DNA from: Reticulitermes speratus
Taxonomy: Eukaryota > Arthropoda > Insecta > Blattodea > Rhinotermitidae
Length of the DNA stretch: 64,000 bases
Direction: 5' to 3'
Assembly: GCA_021186555.1 (NCBI GenBank)
Contig: JAJKFL010000007.1
Location: forward strand, 27,826,677-27,890,676
The position numbers and the translations under genes are program-made. This document shows positions 19,986 through 30,474 of this stretch, piece by piece. The notes under the pieces were generated by a model that saw only the letters and a list, made by a program, of their open reading frames with translations, ran no database searches and was not told the origin of the DNA. Position 1 is the first letter of the stretch; each line of letters begins with the position of its first letter.

Positions 19986-22179
19986 AAGAAACCTTTCTGA
20001 AGACTTATGTAACTCTCACAAACGTCAATACAACTCCCATCTTGTCTTATCTTACTCAGTAATCAGAGTATTCGTAATTAATGTGACTTCTTCCCATTCT
20101 CGCGTCTCCACTTTCTTCTTTCTTAATTTTGCATGTAACCGGCACATGAAAAGGAGCAAAAATATTCACGCGGTGCTCCACTGAAAACGATAACCATCGA
20201 CAGTAACCGACGATGAAAATTATAGTCGATAGTAATCGATACTGAGATATTATCAATTGTTATAGACCCCTGTGTGACTCACTCACCCGCACGAAGTGTG
20301 TTATTTATATGGAGATTATTTCTGATAAGTATTTTTCCTTGTCTCTCTTTATATGATTCAGTATTTGTTAACTAGGCTGTTATGCCTTGACATAACACAT
20401 GGAGAGAAAGAAACGCACACAAAAAAATACGAGGGGTTTTTCTCTGTTTCTGTAAGAATCCAAAGTTCACAACGCCTGCAATAAGACAGTGTTTTATGTG
20501 TGCAATAGTGACTTAATACAACAGGTCCTCCTTCTACCCACGTTTATCAGAGGAGTCCAGCCAGCAATGTCATAAATACCATCATTTGCCCCAGACGGAA
20601 ATCCCCTCGAATGAAATTTTATTGCCTGAAAGAAAGATACTGTTTTTTCCTCTCTTTCCGTGTATTTTGCTCCCCAACTTTTTGTTATTGCAACACTGAT
20701 ATCTCACACCAGGCGCACTGCCTGTTATGTGATGGGGTGGGATTTTTATATCAATGTTCATGGGTTCAGATCTAATCAACACGATTACAGTCCAAATGGG
20801 GTCATGACATTCCAAATATTGTTTCAAATGGCCGACAGTAAAAATAAGTCAATAAAATGAGGGATGGGAAAATATTCGATATAGGTATAAGCCTACGCTG
20901 CAAAAAGTGTTGAGTTCGGAATTTTGTCTAAAAAGAAGGGGAAAATAAGAGAAAGCTAAAAAACTGACAATAATTTTATGAAAGGACTTCAGAATTGAAA
21001 TTTAATTACAATGCTTCTATCTATGTAAAGACGCTAGATAAATATATATAAATTAATGGTATGGTTTCGAGATTAGTGATCCATTCCTGTGTAGTCGTGT
21101 TTCAGTAGTAGACATTCAACGTACGTTAAATATTCCAGGTATAACCGTAAATAAAGCGTTGGGAAGTCACCATATTTTTAATTGTTAACTTGTATAAAAG
21201 TTATAAAAATGTCTCTCAAATATGCCAGCACTCCTTAACACGGCAAGAATAAAGTTAAAATAATGAAGTTTTTTTTGCAAATGCGTTTGTTATACCACCA
21301 TTTTGAACATAATAAAGTACGATCAAATTCCTTGTGTTCTAAGAACTTACGTTACTGCTGGGTTAAAAAATTTAAAGACGTCTTGAAATAAAAGAGAGCC
21401 AGATGACGTCAGTAAATCAACACTTTGTCTGTCTGTCTGTCATCTGCTGTATGTTCAAGGTACCGCTGCATAAACTAAGGACTCTGTTTGAACAACCCTA
21501 ATGACTTCTTTTATAAAAATGTTTCTATTTCCCACTGTGTTATTCTGCCCTTTGTTCCTCCCCCTATATCTCTTCGTTTCATTTATGAAGAACCATATAC
21601 TCTGAACCCGTAGCAATTAATTCATGTTCTGCTATCATAGTAAGAACACATTTTTCAAAAGAATTTCAATATGACTGTACCAGCCGCAATATTACAAAGA
21701 GTATACATGTGTTATTCTTTCTTCCCTTTATCTCTTTGTCATTCTTTTTTCGAATTCAAAAAATAATATATTCAAACCCCAAGATGTTTCGTTTTCCTTG
21801 TAGTAACTGAAGTTTCCCTTAAGGGTGGCAAGAAAATTCGATTTGGATGACCACAGATCTATATCCTATTTCTGTCTTACAAGAAAGTGGTAGGGGGACG
21901 GGTGGATCTAAAGTGGACTTGACTTGAAAGAAGTTTTGTCAGCCCCTTTTTTCACTATTCTGGTATCCGATATATCTCTTGTTTCTACATTTTTTGTTCA
22001 TCCTGTAACACACTTCTCATCTTACACTTTCAGACTTTGCACTTTTCAGTAAGGAATAGGGGGGTTTTCATCCCTGAAACCCCTCAGGTGTCGATTGAAA
22101 TTTCCGCCCGTCCACTCTTACGATGTCGGTTGTTTTAGCTTCCAGACACTTGCTGTCAGAGGTGGTCATGTCTGGAATT
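19986..22179. other. Unassigned sequence
   Basis: No gene recognised. There is a short GTCT repeat at about 21428-21442 and a TGACGTCA at 21404-21411. The opposite-strand open frames near 20582-20860 show no known family. Confidence 0.4.
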
Positions 22180-22721
22180 TAGCCCGTTGTTTTATATGGG
22201 TGTTAAACTTGGTCTCTAGCATTATGGGAAGGACATAGGCTGAGGCTGTTCGAGAACAGGCTACTGAGAAAATATTTGGATCTGAGACGAAGTAAGAAGG
22301 TACTGGAGAAAAATACTTATTAAAGAGCTTCATGATTTCTACATCTCTCCAGATACTCTATTATTAGGATGATAAAATGAGAGAGACTGAGATGGACATG
22401 GCATACGGCAAGCATGGAAGGAAGCGAGGTGCATACAGGATGTTACTGAGGAAGTATGAAGACAGGCAACCGCTTGGAAGGAAGCGAGGTGCATACAGGA
22501 TGTTACTGAGGAAGTATGAAGACAGGCAACCGCTTGGAAGGCCTAGGTGGGAGGATAATATTAAAGAGGAAAGGATGACGTGGACTGGACGTGCCAGGTT
22601 TATCACAGGGACACGCTAATGAAAGTTCGGTTTCCGTAAAATGCAGGGAGTTTCCTAAGTTGCTGAAAACATATTAGCTTCTCAAGAAGGAGAAGAGGTA
22701 GCTATTAGTTAGTTAGTTAGT
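22180..22721 (+). pseudogene. LINE-A 3' end with internal 60 bp duplication
   Basis: Decayed but recognisable: VVLYGC and TWSLALWEGHRLRLFE-like sequence at 22185-22255 (with stops), a GAYRMLLRKYEDRQPLG segment at about 22429-22480, RWEDNIK at 22547-22566, then the untranslated tail and (TTAG)n at 22706-22720. The 60 bases encoding RKRGAYRMLLRKYEDRQPLG are present twice in tandem, in frame, at about 22417-22540. Confidence 0.88.
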
Positions 22722-23088
22722 CAAACGCTGTATTCCGGTATAGAGCAACTCTTTGCTGAAGCGTCGGAGCTCTTCCCGCACGCTGTTTTAGCTCGTCGTC
22801 ATCCGGAAAACGGCGTCCTCGGACTGCATCCTCCAGGGGGTAAAAAAGATGGAAGTCGGAGGGTGCTAATTCGGAGCTGTAGGTAGGATAAGGACTTGAT
22901 TCAAATTTCTGTTTGGCCGAACCTTTCGAATCCGTTGTTTTAACTTCCTTAATGTCTGCACAAACCGCTGTCAATTGATTGTGGCACATACCTTCAAGAA
23001 TTCTACTAACAAGTTTCCTTCACTGTCCCAGGAGACGCTAGCCATGACTTTACCCACAGACGTTTGCACCGTCAATTTTTTCCCCCTC
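22717..23088 (-). pseudogene. mariner transposase relic (minus half)
   Basis: The minus strand reads TSVGKVMASVSWDSEGNLL at about 23030-23079, the central region of mariner transposases with the WD core, and then, in a second frame, SSPYPTYSSELAPSDFHLF and RGRRFPDDDELKQ. The section between (with the NARPH-type second catalytic residue) is shortened, and S-E-L replaces the catalytic SPD. It cannot encode an active enzyme. Family: mariner DD34D. Confidence 0.85.
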
Positions 23089-23091
23089 TTC

Positions 23092-23312
23092 CCCCTAGAG
23101 TCCCGATTTAGAACCCCCTCCCTCCCTGACTTCCATATTTTTGGCTCCCTGAAGGATGCACTCTGAGGACGCCGTTTTGGGGACGACGAAGACGACGACC
23201 TGAACCACCTGCGTGAAGAGCTCGAGACCGGCATATAGAATCTCACGCAAAAGTGGATAAATTGTGTTGATAATGAAGGCGACTTTGTGGAAAAATAATC
23301 CCAACTTTGTAA
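23092..23312 (+). pseudogene. mariner transposase C-terminus (plus half)
   Basis: In the plus orientation: SLPDFHIFGSLKDAL, then after a stop GRRFGDDEDDDLNHLREELE, and KWINCVDNEGDFVEK. This is the C-terminal third of a mariner transposase, with two in-frame stops. It overlaps in content with the minus half (DFHLF..GRRF) but runs the other way, so two related fragments lie head to head. Confidence 0.85.
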
Positions 23313-24370
23313 AGGATATACCCACGAAATAGGTACATTTTATTATACTTGTAATTATACTCTCTGAGAAAATAATCGGAGGCATTACTTTCGTAGTGAC
23401 TGTCGTAGTTCGGTCGTTTCGAAAGGTCGTGTCATCTTCGTGTTCAAGGGTAATCAGTCAGCCCGCGACAGAGCGTCAGTCACATATCAGAAGACTCAAA
23501 TCCCATCATAACCTCTTGAAACGCCCAAATCTCAAGGGCATATAGATATGGAAGTATAATTCCCTACTTTTGGCACAGACAGTATGCATTCACAACATAT
23601 AATTCTTAGGTAATATAACGGCACTATTTTCAATCTTCGTGTTTAAGAATGGAATGATTGTGAAGGACATTATAGTAAGTAAGGATACAAGTAGTTGATT
23701 TTGTAAGCCATTTCAATAAACCGCAGACTTGTAAAACCATATAAATACCAATATAATTTTACTCGAAGCGTATAATTTTTAACTGCACATCTGTATAGGT
23801 ATACATCATTGCAATTCATCTAATCCGTTCGCGTAACCTCGAGTAAAGAAATAGAACTTATTTCTCTAGACATGGATCCAGTTTCAGTTTTGTTTGACAG
23901 ATCTCTTAATGGTGACCGGCGATATATAAATAAATTAAAATACAGAGTTCAGTTAGGACGGGAATAATATCTAGGTCAGCAGGTGAAATGAGGTGGAAGC
24001 AGTGGAAACTGAAGTACGTGGCTTCTTTCTCTTGGGAATACTGAGTAACCGAATATGGCCATGACAGGTTTTCGTTTCTTTCTGGGATGGGTGAGATGGC
24101 CTTGTTATAAAGTCAACCTCTCCGCAGTGACAGACTGAACTCTGTAATCACGACACGCCATATGCAGACCACCCAAGTCTCGTAACGCACAGGAATCACA
24201 CCTCAATAACTTATTAAGGAGGAACAATACACCACACAGAGTAATAGTACATATTTAAGGTTTTATTTATCAGCCACTACCACATCCTGCCGACAATGTG
24301 ACGAAGTCTTACATGTGAGAACCTTCACATTGCATTACTATTAGACATAACTATAAGAGGCACGATACAT
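23313..24370. other. Unassigned sequence
   Basis: No gene recognised. Around 23410-23455 a TTTCGAAAGG..CATCTTC block faintly resembles FB-A arms. Confidence 0.4.
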
Positions 24371-24440
24371 AATTAGTTATTTGTAGCAGAGTCCTTCTTG
24401 AGAAGGTAATAGTATTGGTTTTGGTCAAGGAAATTCCCAC
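24371..24440 (-). mobile_element. LINE-A 3' tail fragment
   Basis: TAGTTATTTGTAGCAGAGTC and CTTCTTGAGAAGG are the complement of the LINE-A terminal tail, followed by a decayed GGTCAAGGAAATTCCC. Only the last ~70 bases are present. Confidence 0.7.
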
Positions 24441-24449
24441 CTCAATATT

Positions 24450-24604
24450 TATTACGGTATCCTGAATATGCAAGATGTACACGTGAAATTAAATCCAGGA
24501 TTTTCATGGCAAATGCAACATTAAACAGGAACAAGGCTCTTTTCACCAGCAAATTGGACTTAAATTTAAGGAAGAAACTAGTAAAGTGCTACATCTCTGT
24601 TTCA
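24450..24604 (+). pseudogene. LINE-B fragment, reverse-transcriptase C-terminal region
   Basis: The plus strand reads CTREIKSRIFMANATLNRNK then ALFTSKLDLNLRKKLVKCYI. In RTE-like elements this precedes the WSIALYGAETWTLRK segment, where the copy at 56415-56856 begins. The fragment is cut off just before that point. Confidence 0.75.
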
Positions 24605-24741
24605 GAAGGGCGTTCAATCGCCCTTGCAACCTCTAAATAAAATTCAGATGACTCTTACTGTTGTAGATGCTCTGTGTGGGTTTTAGTGGTTTTGCTTATG
24701 AAATCTTACTTGCCCAGTATCCGATGGCTTTCAAACCACGA

Positions 24742-24763
24742 GGAAGAGAGAGAGAGAGAGAGA
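24742..24763. repeat. (GA)n microsatellite
   Basis: About ten GA units. Confidence 0.9.
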
Positions 24764-25189
24764 AGGGACGTGCATTTACATAAAGATGCAAATGGTCTCC
24801 TTGTAGCACCAATTACTCTGGAAGTTGATCTGAACAAACGCATTGAGAGAGGGACAGCGATGCATCTGCCGCAGGCACCGTCTCTAAGTCACTTCTAATT
24901 GCTCTAATGAATATTGGACTGGCTTCGCGACAAGAAGAACTCATGCCTGCTGTATGCGTGTGTAAGGACACATTGCCTGCAGCAGTGTCATAAGTGCACA
25001 CATTTTGGTTTGCTATTAATTAGTAGGGAGATTACAAAGGAAGGGATATTTTACAGGTGTACTGCTGAGAAGCTTTGTCTTTAACTCTAAGGGAAGAAAT
25101 GATAAATTTTGTCTCTAACATGTCTAAATAATTAATCTTTGAAAGCCTAGCGGTTACTTTTTACACCATCAGGTTTAACACTCAAGAAT

Positions 25190-25390
25190 TCAACATTCTT
25201 CACAGAGTGTGTTAACGTGTTTTGTACGTATCTCAGAATAAACAGCGATTATTTCCCAATACAGCATTAACTGGTTGGTTTTTGTAACTGAGACGGAGTG
25301 TGTTTACTGCGCGGTACGGACTGAATGTTTAAATGCACTGCACGTTATTTTCAGTATTTAAAGACTTAACAAGACCTTTCTTCATGGTTA
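25190..25390 (+). repeat. Unclassified interspersed repeat, copy 1
   Basis: The stretch with CCCAATACAGCATTAACTGG, AACTGAGACGG and GTGTTTACTGCGCGGTACGG matches, in the opposite orientation, 49400-49590. Similarity runs over roughly 150-200 bases. It has no tRNA head, inverted ends or coding signal that I can see. Confidence 0.7.
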
Positions 25391-26610
25391 GTAACAGTAA
25401 TTACAATAATAACAATAAACTTGGGGTCAGTTGTTACCTGAAGACGAAAGCAGTTAGCTTCCGTAACGCTGTGATTATTTTTAAGTACGAGGACGATGGA
25501 TATTATTTATGTGAAACCTTAACTCCAACCGTACACTATGCACTGCTTTCACAGACACAACTTCACCTATTGCCAGACTTCCAAAATTAAAATAGCTATT
25601 TATGAATACCTGTGCTACTACACATTGAAAAAGGCTGGCTCGTTGTATTACAAACAATAAAATTCAGTCGCTGAAGTACAATTAAAATTTGAAAACTATA
25701 TATGTGTTTTAAGATGACCTGAGCTCGACTCCAGTATCTCCCAATATACACAAACCTACTTAATGATTGTTTCTTTTTATAACATAATACTTTTTAAGAA
25801 CATCTGACATACGTCATATATTTTTTTTCTGATAGAATCTCTCTTTCTGTCCAGAAGCTTTAAGAATCAAATATTTGTCACACAGCAATATTAATAATTT
25901 AGGAGCAACGAAATTAGTAACATTCTACTAATATTGCTGCATAGTCCCTTAGCCGATGCAGACATTAACAGTCTAAATTAGTTATTAAAGTCCGTAATGA
26001 GGAATCTCTTGCTGAATGACCTACAACTTACGCCAGTCTTGCTCGCAATATACATTCTAATAAGAAGAGGCGATCACGTTTAGGATTACCCCTTGTAAGT
26101 ACAGATTAGGCAGCCCATATTACATCCATTTATTACGCGATTCTAGCATGCACAACAGCAAGACATTCATAGCACACACCTGTGTACCTCTCTTGGTGCA
26201 GGCACTTTTACCTTGCTGTACAGTTAACCCCTTGTAGGTTAGACCACCCAAACGACGTGCATTGTTATGCGAAGAGAAGTAAGCGTAAGGGAGAGGGGAA
26301 GTGGAAGAACTAGGACTTCTTCAGACGAACGGACACGGCTGGCGCGAAATTGGTTTGCTGTGACGATATTGCATGTGTGAAGACGAAGAGAGAACGAGGA
26401 GAGGAGAGGAGAGGGACATGGCCGTGCATTTCGATTCGTAGTACTTCAGCCTAGTATACTGGGGGGGGGGGGGGGGGGGTGTTCGTAAACAGATATAGCC
26501 TATAGTCAGAGTAATAGTTATCTCTAATTACTTGCAACTATATACTTGATTTATTTTAAGCTTCCGTGATGGTAAAACTGAAAATAAGATTAGGCACAAG
26601 ATTTGTGGCT
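25391..26610. other. Unassigned, with G19 and purine tract
   Basis: No gene recognised. A run of 19 G lies at 26461-26479, preceded by a purine-rich GAGGAGAGGAGAGGAGAGG tract at about 26395-26415. Confidence 0.5.
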
Positions 26611-27120
26611 TTTTAGGCGCGTTCGCAAAATTACGAAAAGCGACTATTAGCTTCGTCATGTCTGTCTGTCTGTCTGTCCGTCCGTCCACATGGAACAACT
26701 CGGCTCCCACAGGACGGATTTTCATGAAATCTGATAGTTGACTATTTTTTTTCAAATCTGTCAGAAAATTCAAGTTTCATTAAATCTTGACAAGAATAAT
26801 GGACACTTTACATGAAGACCTATGTACATTTATGATAACATCTCGCTGAATTCTTCTTAGAATGAGAAATGTTTCAGACAAAATTTATAAAGAAATCAAA
26901 CCCATATTTTATGTTCAATAATTTTTTTTTTCCCGAAAATCGTGCCGTTTATGGGATAATGTGGAAAAAGATGGTACAGCCGGAGAGGCCACATACGCTT
27001 TGCATGTCGGATAACTAAGGCTATAAACACACACTCACAATATGTAATACTTCTTGCTTTTCCACGGCAACAATGGTTAAGTGAACGCGCCTCAATGTTA
27101 CGTTATACGTGCATTGCCTG
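26611..27120 (+). mobile_element. MITE-1, copy 1
   Basis: The left end TTAGGCGCGTTCGC reappears complemented as GCGAACGCGCC-type sequence near 27082-27092, about 30 bases before the apparent right end (ATACGTGCATTGCCTG). Inside are (TGTC)n/(CGTC)n at 26661-26687, CAACTCGGCTCCCA, CGGATTTTCATGAAAT, GAAAATCGTGCCGTTTATGG and GGATAACTAAGGCTA. Three more copies are at 34228-34742, 52987-53507 and 59977-60498. No transposase, so non-autonomous. Confidence 0.88.
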
Positions 27121-27184
27121 CCTTTTTTAAATTCTGCAGTACTATTGTCAACAGATGTTAGACAGTACTACCGGCATCATTCAT

Positions 27185-27300
27185 ACAAACGACTATCAAA
27201 GTGCACACAAAATAAAAATAAATTGCTTTAATTCGCCAACATGTTTCAGTTCGTTACCGAGCCACCTTTAAGGAGAAAAGATGCAACGTTAAAATTGTTG
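27185..27300 (-). mobile_element. Single fold-back arm, decayed
   Basis: AAGTGCAC, then CGCCAACATGTTTCAG and CGAGCCACC recall the ends and inner block of FB2/FB3. The core has decayed (no intact CTGANGA), and no second arm is visible. Confidence 0.5.
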
Positions 27301-29340
27301 AAGATATATTTCAGTTTGGAGTGATTAGACATGAAACGTACACATTGTATAAAATTACACATGTATAGTTACATTTCCCTCTAACTTGATTCGGGTATTA
27401 ACATTTGCGAATGAACTAATACAAAAACTTAAAGTATTGCTCCTTAAGGATCTCTGCATATCATGCATATGCATAGGTTAACATACGTAAGCTCACGTAT
27501 TATTAAGTGATAAGCCATTGATATAATACGTGATGTCAGTAGGGTATTAAAGACGAAGCAAAATTTTGTGACAGGCTGGAGGTCCGGTTACGCGGGTGGC
27601 TCACAAACTGCCGCACAGTAAATAGCACTTCGCTGGCCTGGCGTAGACGAATTACGTCTTTGTATTTTGGTAAATGTGCAAGATATTTTAAATAAATTGT
27701 GTAGTTTGTATCAAATCCTGCATGTCACCATGTACCCTGTCTGCTGTTGATGAGGAAATCTTAGACCTTCAAATCTCAATCCTTAGAGAACACAACAGGA
27801 AATAATGTTGGCGTCCATTGGCATTATATAAAACAGGACTGGATATCAGCTAAATAATTTTTTAACTGGCCATAAAACTTTCCGGCTAACTTCCGTCCGT
27901 GTGAACTCTTCCAAGGTCATAGCTTTTCTTGTGAGTAAGCTTATTATTTTAGAGAGAAGAAGCCTTCTTTGTATAAAATTAAAATTTCGATTTTAGCTTC
28001 AAGTTGACCGAACAAAATTTCTGCCGATGTGTTATGACTGCGATCAATGCTTCCCAATACGAGATATTCTTGGATGTTATGTCGTGTCGGCTCGTAAATA
28101 GTTAAACATTTCGCAGGAGCATAGTGCCTCCATCTTCAGAATCAAACAGTCCAATTAGAGTAGCTAGATTTCTTCACCCTGAAAGCTCCTTCGCAATAGG
28201 TTTAATAGTTTTCAATATGGATAATACATATCACGTCTTTGTTGTGTATATCTCATGAACTTGATACGAAACACATAAATCCCTTGTAAATAATCCAGTT
28301 TTGTTCGAACAGTGTAACTTAAGACACAAATGGAAAACAGTTCCTGACTAAGATCGTGTTATGTTCTTGGAACCACAGCCTTTTGTACAGCAAATCAATT
28401 GATTGAAAAATAATCGGTCTTGAACCGTGACAGAATGTAAGTGTTCGAGAAGCAGCGAAGAATAATAATAATAACAAACAAAAAGAAATACCAACGAAGA
28501 TATATCTCTTCCCCAGCTTTTACTTATTTTTTTTAGTTCCACGCGAAATGACGTAACCCCATGATTATTATTTGTTATTCAAACAGAAAGAGAATGAGGG
28601 AGGCAAGATCGTTCCTCTATTCTATTCTTCATCTTTATTATTTTCTTTTTCACTTCATCTCTCTCCCTACCTCTTGGTGTTTGGATTGAGTTTGAGATTG
28701 TTATTGACATAGACACCGTGTTGAGGCTTGAAAAAGAAAGAATTGTGATTGAAATTATACAGGAAGGTGAGACGAAGTATATCGTGAAAACGTGCTTCAC
28801 GGTGGAGTGATAAAACCGGAGAGAATGAGGGAAGCACAAACGGAACCCTTTTTCCAATTAAAAGGTCAGATATCCATTTCGGGATTGGAATATAATTATT
28901 TGTGTGTATGAACAGACGCTAAGTACATAGAAGCAAACATTCTGTGTGTCTGTTATCTTTGCGTGCTTGTTCTCATGAGCACGATAGAAGCAGGCACAAA
29001 TTTACAGGTTTCTAGAACAAGGGGAGTTTTCTTACAAGTAGCAAATATTCCCATCACTACAGAAATAAGGCCAAGATTTTACCATCAAAATCTGTGATCT
29101 TATTTTATACTTGAAATCGTAACACATTCACGGACGTGTATTTGCTGTTACATTCAGCGACTTTTAAATTAAGTAAAAATTACATTTTTAGGCGCGATCG
29201 CGTAGCACGTAAGTGCCCATTGAAATACGTCCACCTGGCTATAATTCTATTGTAGAATTCTAATCTTGGAACCGCCAACCGGATTTGTGTTAAATGTTAC
29301 ATTGAAGTATAAAAATTAGATAAATATCTGTCCAAAAACA
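27301..29340. other. Unassigned sequence
   Basis: No gene recognised. A decayed hammerhead-like block lies on the minus strand at about 28105-28140 (CTGAAGA, GGAG..CTCC, GAAAT). At 29187-29205 TTTTTAGGCGCGATCGCGTA resembles the MITE-1 left end, but the rest of that element is absent. Confidence 0.4.
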
Positions 29341-29362
29341 TCTAAATTCTATTTGCTATATA

Positions 29363-29403
29363 GAACAACATGTTTCGACCTATTTCAAGTCATCCTCAGG
29401 TTC
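29363..29403 (-). ncRNA. Hammerhead-ribozyme-like motif
   Basis: Minus strand: GAAC, core CUGAGGA, U, hairpin GACUU..AGGUC, GAA, ACAUGU, U, then GUUC. Stem I is GAAC paired with GUUC, four Watson-Crick pairs with a different sequence from the other copies. It sits in a single arm without an obvious partner. Confidence 0.5.
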
Positions 29404-29614
29404 ACAAATTTGGTCTTTGAAACATATTGAGGAAGAAATTTACATTATGTAAGTCCATAAAAAGCTTTTATGGACTTCCATAATGCATATCCCGAGTAGC
29501 TGTTAATACTTTTTCCACTTCCTCCTGACAGATGTCCACAGAATATCAAACAGTGGGCTGTGATTGATTTTATCAGCAATATTTATTTGGGCGATTTCTA
29601 TTGTCCTTACATAA

Positions 29615-29655
29615 CACCACACAATGTTTCGGAAACGGTTTCCTTCTTCAGGTGA
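29615..29655 (-). repeat. Related CTGAAGA/GAAAC block
   Basis: Minus strand: CAC, CTGAAGA, A, GGAAAC..GTTTCC hairpin, GAAACATTGTGTGG. Stem II is perfect, but stems III and I cannot be laid out cleanly. A similar block with GGAGA..TCTCC and GAAACGCTGTG lies at 61891-61932. Confidence 0.4.
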
Positions 29656-30030
29656 ATTAAAACTAATCACAAACAAAACAGCCATCCATAAACACATGCA
29701 TAATCAGAAATCATTCGTGAAAAATAATGCATGTTTATTGTGATACTGTAAAAAGTACAAATAAATATTAGTCATAAATTTACGTTTAAATGTTGTCAAA
29801 AATATACACGATTGAATGTGATTGTTTTGTTCCACATTCTTTCCAATTCGTCAGTCACAAATTTTCCTACCATATAATCTAAGAAGCTGAAGTGGCTATT
29901 AAATTAATCATTAATAAACTGTACATTTTCCTGTTGACTAGCTGCCATCTTGTTTATGCAGCCAGATTGCACGGACCACCCGCAACGGAAAATCTTTGAA
30001 GAAAGATGATCAAGTAAAACCTCCAGAGAT

Positions 30031-30370
30031 ATTCGTCACAGATCCTCCACACTTTCTTATATACTCGTCACGGATCCTAAACACTTCCAGAGGTAAGCCT
30101 AATGGTTACGGATCCCGAACACTTTCAGATATAGGCCTACTCGTCACGGATACTAAACACTTCCAGATTTAGGCCTACTCGTTACGGCTCCTCAACACGT
30201 CTCGAGATGCTCGTCACGGATCCTGAACATTTCCAGAGACAGACCTACTTTTCACACATCCTCAACACTTCCTGAGATGCTCGTCATGGATCCTAAACAA
30301 TTCCAGAGGTAGGCCTACAGTTCACGGATCCTAATATTCTCGTTACGGATTCTAAACACTTAGATATAAG
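30031..30370. repeat. Degenerate ~38 bp tandem array
   Basis: About nine or ten imperfect units built on CTCGTCACGGATCCTAAACA, CTTCCAGA and TAGGCCTA. Unit length varies from about 34 to 40. It stops about 100 bases before the long ~143 bp array. Confidence 0.85.
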
Positions 30371-30474
30371 GTAGAAGATACATCGGAAACAATCAAACCT
30401 ATCCAAGAAATTACGCGGATACACACTTTAATAGACATAATCTCAATTCCTCAGCTTTTTAGAATCAAGACTGA

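Noticed and set aside
22971..23246. 91-codon minus-strand open frame starting MRFYMPVSSSSRR
   Set aside because: Its N-terminal half is the antisense of the plus-strand mariner fragment; only the last ~37 residues are real mariner similarity.
24742..24763. Poly-(Glu-Arg) coding repeat
   Set aside because: A (GA)n microsatellite, as at 1903-1933; no conserved frame around it.
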